Below, in pieces: positions 61,196 through 64,000 of a DNA stretch of 64,000 nt; position 1 is the stretch's first letter; every line of letters starts with the position of its first letter. Source of the stretch: Dendrolimus kikuchii (taxonomy: Eukaryota > Arthropoda > Insecta > Lepidoptera > Lasiocampidae); NCBI GenBank assembly GCA_019925095.2, contig CM034415.1:8527001-8591000 (forward strand), given 5' to 3'. Under the pieces are notes generated by a model. That model was given only the letters and a program-made list of their open reading frames with translations. It searched no databases and had not been told where the DNA came from. The position numbers and the translations under genes are program-made.

Positions 61196-63997
61196 GTCCA
61201 GCAACAAGATGTAGCATTGAACATATATTCCAGCAACAAGATGTAGCATTGAACATATATTCCAGCAACAAGATGTAGCATTGAACATATATTCCAGCAA
61301 CAAGATGTAGCATTGAACATATATTCCAGTAACAAGAAGTAGCATTGAACATATATTCCACCAACAAGATGTAGCTATGAACATATATTCCAGCAACAAG
61401 ATGTAGCATTGGACATATATTCCAGTAACAAGATGTAGCATTGAACATATATTCCAGCAACAAGATGTAGCATTAAACATATATTCCACCAACAAGATGT
61501 ACCATTGAACATATATTCCACCAACAAGATGTAGCATTGAACATATATTCCAGCAACAAGATGTAGCATTGAACATATATTCCAGCAACAAGATGTAGTA
61601 TTGAACATATATTCCAGTAACAAGATGTAGCATTGAACATATATTCCAGCAACAAGATGTAGTATTAAACATATATTCCAGTAACAAGATGTAGTATTGA
61701 ACATATATTCCAGTAACAAGATGTAGCATTGAACATATATTCCAGCAACAAGATGTAGCATTGAACATATATTCCAGTAACAAGATGTAGCATTGAACAT
61801 ATATTCCAGTAACAAGATGTAGCATTGAACATATAATCCAGCAACAAGATGTAGCATTGAATATATATTCTAGCAAGAAGATGTAGCATTAAACATATAT
61901 TCTACCAACAAGATGTAGCATTGAACATATATTCCAGCAACAAGATGTAGCATTGAACATATATTCCAGCAACAAGATGTAGCATTGAACATATATTCCA
62001 GCAACAAGATGTAGCATTGAACATATATTCCAGCAACAAGATGTAGCATTGAACATATATTCCAGCAACAAGATGTAGCATTGAACATATATTCCAGTAA
62101 CAAGATGTAGCATTAAACATATATTCCACCAACAAGATGTAGCATTGAACATATATTCCACCAACAAGATGTAGCATTAAACATATATTCCACCAACAAG
62201 ATGTAGCATTGAACATATATTCCAGTAACAAGATGTAGCATTAAACATATATTCCACCAACAAGATGTAGCATTGAACATATATTCCACCAACAAGATGT
62301 AGCATTAAACATATATTCCACCAACAAGATGTAGCATTGAACATATATTCCAGCAACAAGATGTAGCACTGATCATACATTTAGCATGTTACAATGTGTC
62401 AAGAAGTAGAATCACTCAACTATGTATAAGGGGAGTTTTATTTACATAGACTCGATGCACCCTACACTAACTCAAATGGTTTTTTCCTTTTGAACCTTCT
62501 TAATAAATCTGCATTATCAAGGGAGCACATAGATATTACTTCTAGGCGACGGTAACTACTTTCCATAAGGTTGGTCATCAACTTGTCTACTGTATCATAC
62601 TGATAAAAATATTTGCTTACCAGTAACCCATGGTTCACAGCTTCCCTTATACATGTTCAACATAGAATCACAGACCCCTGCGATTGGTACTAGTGAAGGC
62701 CATAGCTTTGCATACATTAAAGACTCGTGTCTTAATAGGTCACTGAAATTATTTAGTAATATTGTTTTGATTTATCTAAATGTTTTGATCTAATAAAAAT
62801 CATAAAAGTGAATCTAATAGAAATATTACAATCGATTCGAAACTCGAATCGAATAATTCGAAAAAAAACCCAAATAATTTGAAAAAAAATTCTAACGGAA
62901 ATTAATAATTATAAAAACCAAAATGAATTGAAAAGATCTCTTTCCAATATTAGTATCTAGATTATTTATGTTACTGACAGAAATGAACATATATTCATAT
63001 TGAGCAATTGTTTTCTCCAGGTAATTGATTTTTAATCAAAAAGTATATTATTCATAAGTAGAATACTTTGATACACCATGTAATGGAATTCAAATTGGAA
63101 ACAATAGAAAATCCAGTGATATTTCGATAATTCGCAGAGGAAAGGTAATAAAGTGTGTTTTTACGGTATGCAGGTGTGAATCCACTTTTGTCGGCGTGTA
63201 GGTCGTAACAATATTAAATTTGGCCTCTGGAAGGGGTTTTAGTATTAGTATATTTAGATCTATTTGCCCAAAATTACTTACCTAAATTTCAAATTAGTTA
63301 AAAATGGCTTCAGATTTCCATAAAGGCAGCGATCGACCGCCATCTTGCAAGCATCCACCACTGTCATTAGCTGTATATTATTTCCAATTTTTTCACCTAC
63401 ATTTTTGTTTGCTTTCGCCTTGATATCCATTACAAGACTCATATATTTATCGGTAACAAAATCTTGAGCAAAAACTTGACTCAAAAACACATCTAACAAG
63501 GCATCTTCGTATAGTTTACAATCCAACTGGCATATACTTCTATTATACATAGCTCTAGCAATATTTTTCATGTCCGAATCGTTGTTTAAATGCAATATCT
63601 CATTTTCTATATACACTTCGAATAGTTTACGTGCATATTCATACAGTTCTGCTTTATTAAGTAATATAGCTGTATTATGTATGTCAGTTTGGATTTTACG
63701 AAAGCATTTGATATGGTTCACACAATTATTCTTGCCTAGAATTTTTAAAACTTCATATTGTTCTATCAATAGGTCATAGAATATTGGTAATATATTGTTT
63801 AAATTAATTTTATATTCAATACATTTAGTTATTGAGGATTTGGCTTGAAACGACAAACGTAATGCATCATGTAGTCCTGTTTTAATATTACAATTCTCAC
63901 ATGTCAAGAATTGTTCTGTATATTTCATCTTCTTCATCAAAACTAGTATGATTTGCAAGATTTTCATTTGTATATTCTCATTTGACATCTCTTTCAT
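43977..63997 (-). CDS. Helical-repeat protein; separase N-terminal/Three rows-like (tentative), 5' end may be outside
   Basis: Nine exons (63997-63282, 62742-62621, 59165-58864, 57933-57816, 54563-54425, 51537-51446, 49206-49087, 48506-48295, 45371-43977), all with GT-AG introns and compatible phases, give 1071 codons plus stop. Residues 1-600 are predominantly helical and TPR-like (for example [20 protein letters not shown]). Around 683-702 is a Cys cluster, [11 protein letters not shown]...C...C. From about 830 the protein is basic and probably disordered, with many SP/TP sites ([19 protein letters not shown]) and a KEN box at 1034-1036 (DKENV). There is no protease domain. This fits a mitotic regulator; Drosophila Three rows, the separated N-terminal half of separase, has this kind of architecture, but I do not recognise a decisive signature. 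The ATG at 63997 touches the window edge, so the true start may be upstream. Confidence 0.75.
45705..46206 (+). mobile_element. Helitron-like non-autonomous element
   Basis: Same group as 42268-42717: AGACTATAATTAAACGATTG, TCCCGCGGGAATTTCAAG and end GTGGACGAAGTCGCGGAC-ATATCTAA. Confidence 0.6.
46207..46800 (+). other. Unclassified GC-richer block, probably a retroelement remnant
   Basis: More GC-rich than its surroundings and starting right after the Helitron-like 3' end; the frames are short. It contains GCCGGCCGGC and several CCGGGC words. No domain recognised. Confidence 0.3.
46935..47170 (-). mobile_element. Family A retroposon copy, 5'-truncated
   Basis: ATTTTATTGCAGGAGTTCAG to TGCCCTACCACCTGGC, so the first ~90 bp of the sense strand are missing. 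Confidence 0.75.
47285..47635 (+). repeat. Repeat element with an internal ~165-bp tandem duplication
   Basis: ACTGGACCGATTTGGCTGAAAC followed by CGGTATATATATTTT and a TATCCCG...TGGGATA segment occurs twice (about 47340-47470 and 47475-47600). A related piece, minus strand, is at 51110-51235. Helitron-like group of insects by appearance. Confidence 0.5.
47638..48085 (+). repeat. 9-bp-based minisatellite
   Basis: Degenerate array of GGTCCACTG / GGTCCACTT units, about 450 bp, in an intron of the helical-repeat gene. Because 9 is divisible by 3 it gives long frames on both strands (Gly-Pro-Leu repeats on plus, Asp-Gln-Val-Asp-Pro-Val on minus) that I regard as chance. Confidence 0.9.
48295..48506 (-). 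CDS. Helical-repeat gene exon, unusually GC-rich
   Basis: Acceptor ATCCTCAG, donor GTACCT; two bases and 70 codons ([20 protein letters not shown]...[16 protein letters not shown]). The Ala/Arg-rich stretch [19 protein letters not shown] stems from a GC-island of about 150 bp, far above the surrounding AT-rich level. Confidence 0.78.
48625..48675 (-). mobile_element. LINE tail scrap
   Basis: ACACTTTATTGCACACCAAA is the reverse complement of the TTGGTGTGCAATAAAGT end seen at 56925. Confidence 0.45.
48690..48925 (+). mobile_element. Family A retroposon copy with internal deletion
   Basis: From TTCCTGCGTTGGGGCGGCC to GATGAACTCATGCAATAAAA, lacking about 40 bp around the GCAGCAGCGCATTTGTAGCA segment. 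A second scrap of the same tail follows at 48927-48983. Confidence 0.72.
49087..49206 (-). CDS. Helical-repeat gene exon
   Basis: Acceptor ATTCCAG, donor GTGAGT; 39 codons ([20 protein letters not shown]...). Confidence 0.82.
49247..49893. mobile_element. MITE of the GGCCATCCACAAA family, interrupted by a LINE
   Basis: Left end GGCCATCCACAAACCACGTC; right part TGTGACGTCACGAAATTT with a 20-C run (49843-49861) and an end TTAACGTAATTTACTGATGG. Interrupted at about 49420-49690. Confidence 0.6.
49420..49690 (+). mobile_element. Non-LTR retrotransposon 3' end
   Basis: ATGTGCGTGCAAAATTTCAG, AACCGGGAAGTTGGTCAAAT and TTAACTTGCAAGATTCCAG followed by TACATACATACAT form a 3' end type I have seen in many insect sequences; clade uncertain. 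Confidence 0.45.
50213..50583. mobile_element. MITE with 16-bp perfect inverted ends
   Basis: TTTTTCAACACACTTG at 50213-50228 and CAAGTGTGTTGAAAAA at 50568-50583. 371 bp. The left neighbour 50100-50212 (GTGATTACCGCC...GGTAATCATC) looks like part of the same family. Confidence 0.65.
50865..50970 (-). mobile_element. SINE body fragment
   Basis: AGCAAGTTATGCTTGTGTTACG through CACCCAGACCATAGCAAATAAC matches the body of the SINE at 43670-43760. Confidence 0.55.
51446..51537 (-). CDS. Helical-repeat gene exon
   Basis: Acceptor ACTATAG, donor GTAAGT; 30 codons ([20 protein letters not shown]...). Confidence 0.8.
51700..52970. mobile_element. DNA element of the 10321 family, split by a LINE
   Basis: CGGACAAGTGG...GTTGAAGTTTCACT at 51709-51890 and GCCGCTCCTCCACGCGGCC...AGAAGTTTCACTTC at 52790-52970 match 10321-10790 on both sides of the LINE. 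Confidence 0.65.
51983..52777 (-). mobile_element. Longest LINE (TATG-tail) copy, 8-bp target duplication
   Basis: GCATTTTT at 51975-51982 and 52778-52785. The minus strand encodes [39 protein letters not shown] and on through [15 protein letters not shown], then a TAG at the place of the CAG found in other copies, then [17 protein letters not shown] to YPARELA. This is the C-terminal third of a LINE ORF2. One nonsense change inactivates an otherwise open frame. Confidence 0.88.
53431..54160 (+). repeat. Long GT-rich microsatellite with a higher-order unit
   Basis: Some 730 bp of (GT)n. At 53450-53580 a 12-bp unit TGTGTGTTGGTG is repeated about 11 times; the rest is interrupted by TTTG, GCGT and CTGT. 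All frames on the plus strand are Cys/Val runs without meaning. Lies in an intron of the helical-repeat gene. Confidence 0.95.
54425..54563 (-). CDS. Helical-repeat gene exon
   Basis: Acceptor ATTTTCAG, donor GTGAGT; 45 whole codons ([20 protein letters not shown]...) between split codons. Confidence 0.82.
54613..54908 (+). mobile_element. Family A retroposon copy
   Basis: GTGCAGGAACGGAGAAAG to GTCTGCCTGCCTTTG and A-run; the last ~20 bp before the tail differ from the family. Confidence 0.8.
54945..55178 (-). mobile_element. Family A retroposon copy, opposite orientation, 5'-truncated
   Basis: TTTTTATTGCAGGAGTTCAG to TACCCTACCACCTGGC. With 54613-54908 it makes an inverted pair with arms of about 230 bp and roughly 40 bp between. 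Confidence 0.78.
55201..56106. mobile_element. pogo/Tigger-like DNA element with TA duplication
   Basis: Ends CAGTGTAAACTCTATATAAC and (reverse complement of the right end) CAGTGCAAACTCCATGTAAC; TA on both sides. No transposase left. A retroposon is inserted at 55593-56032. Confidence 0.75.
55593..56032 (-). mobile_element. Poly-A retroposon with perfect 12-bp target duplication
   Basis: ATGGAAGACAAG at 55581-55592 and 56033-56044. Sense strand minus: begins TTGGGGTATAGGGATTCTCA, GC-rich 5' part, ends GGATAAAAAAAAAG. 440 bp; no coding domain recognised. Possibly the 5' part of a LINE joined to its tail, or a SINE. Confidence 0.85.
56111..56717 (+). mobile_element. Solo LTR
   Basis: Starts TGTAGGAATCG, ends GTGAGCCCGACA, flanked by TATA on both sides (56107-56110, 56718-56721). 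It has a TATA box (TATAAATA at 56380-56387) and AATAAA at 56635-56640 in the expected order. No internal retroelement sequence and no partner LTR in the window. Orientation follows these signals. Unrelated to the LTR at 1726. Confidence 0.75.
56817..56960 (+). mobile_element. LINE 3' tail
   Basis: CGACTAGAAGAGATCGCTTTGAGCGATAAGG (hairpin core GATCGCT/AGCGAT) to TTGGTGTGCAATAAAGTC and a pyrimidine-rich tail. Confidence 0.65.
57050..57366 (-). mobile_element. Family A retroposon copy, full length
   Basis: Poly-T at 57052-57060, then ATTGCTGGAGTTCAGCAGAC to CTCCGTTCCTGCACGGAT. Confidence 0.82.
57590..57715 (+). mobile_element. LINE 3' tail
   Basis: GGTTGCCTGGAAGAGATCGC, TATAAGCGATAAGGCCGCCC and ...GTGAACAATAAAGAG, tail TTCATTCATTCATACATTCA. 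Confidence 0.65.
57816..57933 (-). CDS. Helical-repeat gene exon
   Basis: Acceptor AATTTCAG, donor GTGAGT; 39 codons ([20 protein letters not shown]...) plus one base. Confidence 0.83.
57980..58863. other. Intron of the helical-repeat gene with a GC-rich repeat
   Basis: 57985-58120 consists of imperfect repeats rich in GCCGCGCCGCC, and a related, inverted piece (GGTGCGGCGGCAACGTGGTAG) is at about 58780. Together they could be the ends of an 800-bp element. The middle is AT-rich, nothing recognised. Confidence 0.4.
58864..59165 (-). CDS. Helical-repeat gene exon
   Basis: Acceptor GATTCCAG, donor GTATTG; two bases and 100 codons ([14 protein letters not shown] to GWKVADQ). Confidence 0.85.
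59205..59435 (+). mobile_element. Family A retroposon copy, diverged
   Basis: From TAGGAAAAGTGAAAGAATAC to TTTCTATCAGGTGAACTCATG, with deletions. Starts 40 bases upstream of the exon acceptor at 59166. Confidence 0.65.
60005..60329 (+). mobile_element. Helitron-like non-autonomous element
   Basis: ACACTATATAAACGACGGAG, CCCGCGGGAATTTTCCCGG and the end GTGGATGAAGTCGCGGGC-AAATCCTAG|T at 60329. Confidence 0.68.
60344..62380. repeat. 32-bp minisatellite, about 56 units
   Basis: Unit of 32 bp with core CAACAAGATGTAGCATTGAA and joint CATATATTCC; variants change CAGCAAC to CAGTAAC or CACCAAC and GCATTGAAC to GCATTAAAC. Units vary by one or two bases only. Interrupted at 60952-61193 by a family A copy. 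Because 32 leaves remainder 2 on division by 3, all three minus-strand frames read the same 32-residue cycle. Confidence 0.95.
60952..61193 (+). mobile_element. Family A copy inserted in the minisatellite
   Basis: 5'-truncated (starts TGCCAGGTGGTAGGGC) and ends CTGATCTTCTGCAAT plus about 30 A. Array sequence resumes at TAGTCCAGCAAC, with TAG on both sides. The long uniform A-run and clean borders make this the youngest-looking family A copy. Confidence 0.88.
62381..62620. other. Intron sequence next to the minisatellite
   Basis: Contains a scrap of the LINE/family A tail at 62541-62600 (GGCGACGGTAACTACTTTCC). Nothing else seen. Confidence 0.4.
62621..62742 (-). CDS. Helical-repeat gene exon
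   Basis: Acceptor AATTTCAG, donor GTAAGC; one base, 40 codons ([20 protein letters not shown]...), one base. Confidence 0.82.
62743..63281. other. Intron of the helical-repeat gene
   Basis: AT-rich, no element recognised. Confidence 0.5.
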
Positions 63998-64000
63998 TGT
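63282..64000 (-). CDS. Helical-repeat gene, first visible exon (may continue past the window)
   Basis: Open to the edge of the window; donor TTTAG|GTAAGT. 238 codons from the ATG at 63997 plus two bases. Helices with CENCNIKTG and [17 protein letters not shown]. Confidence 0.8.

Noticed and set aside
60344..62380. Regular array with 32-bp period could be taken for a CRISPR array.
   Set aside because: There are no spacers: every unit is repeat from end to end, the host is a eukaryote and no cas-like gene is present.
60292..62380. Long minus-strand frames reading [18 protein letters not shown] repeats.
   Set aside because: They come from a 32-bp unit without a stop in any frame; all three frames give the same cycle and a family A insertion is translated through. 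No start context or domain.
1..64000. Search for an unknown defence system, phage or integrated virus.
   Set aside because: Apart from three host genes everything I could interpret is transposon or simple repeat; the gypsy-type element has no envelope gene.

Overview
The window looks like AT-rich genomic DNA of an insect, most probably a moth or butterfly. The evidence is a pair of secreted insect-type ferritin genes, many Helitrons, several LINE families and LINE 3' tails with the hairpin/AATAAA layout I associate with Lepidoptera, a maT-like (DD37D) mariner, and short introns' worth of coding sequence scattered through tens of kilobases of transposon debris. No bacterial, phage or CRISPR feature is present. 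I recognise three real gene models by splicing exons by hand: ferritin heavy-chain homologue (minus strand, 9248-26576), ferritin light-chain homologue (plus strand, 27498-37971) and a large helical-repeat protein on the minus strand (43977 to beyond 64000).

Layout. 1-7318: foldback repeat, LINE tail, then a complete Ty3/gypsy-type LTR retrotransposon (1726-7318) whose two 370-bp LTRs look identical and whose Gag-Pol frame is open. 9248-26664: ferritin heavy chain, five coding exons; its four coding introns contain a LINE, several MITEs, a mariner, a retroelement endonuclease fragment, a Helitron and a hAT element with an intact 8-bp target duplication. 26638-27592: head-to-head divergent promoter with an iron-responsive element (IRE) at each end; the 27-nt IREs are identical. 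27498-37971: ferritin light chain, a 5' UTR exon and four coding exons, again with transposons close to the splice acceptors. 36631-37758: three Helitrons in tandem with a LINE inserted in the first junction. 43482-64000: helical-repeat gene (nine exons seen, 1071 codons in phase, 5' end possibly outside the window), with two minisatellites, a long GT-rich microsatellite, a nested transposon block (55201-56106), a solo LTR (56111-56717) and about half of a 15-copy, roughly 310-bp poly-A retroposon family that I call family A.

How the genes work together. The two ferritin subunits form the secreted/ER-stored insect ferritin heteropolymer: the heavy chain keeps every ferroxidase residue, the light chain lacks them. 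They share one divergent promoter region and both mRNAs should be under IRP/IRE translational control, so transcription and translation of the two subunits can be matched. The helical-repeat gene is unrelated to them; its architecture (helical N-terminal part, Cys cluster, basic tail with SP/TP sites and a KEN box) suggests a cell-cycle protein, with separase N-terminal region/Three rows as a tentative match only.

All coordinates of transposons were obtained by eye from repeated sequence, inverted ends and target duplications; ends without a target duplication are approximate.
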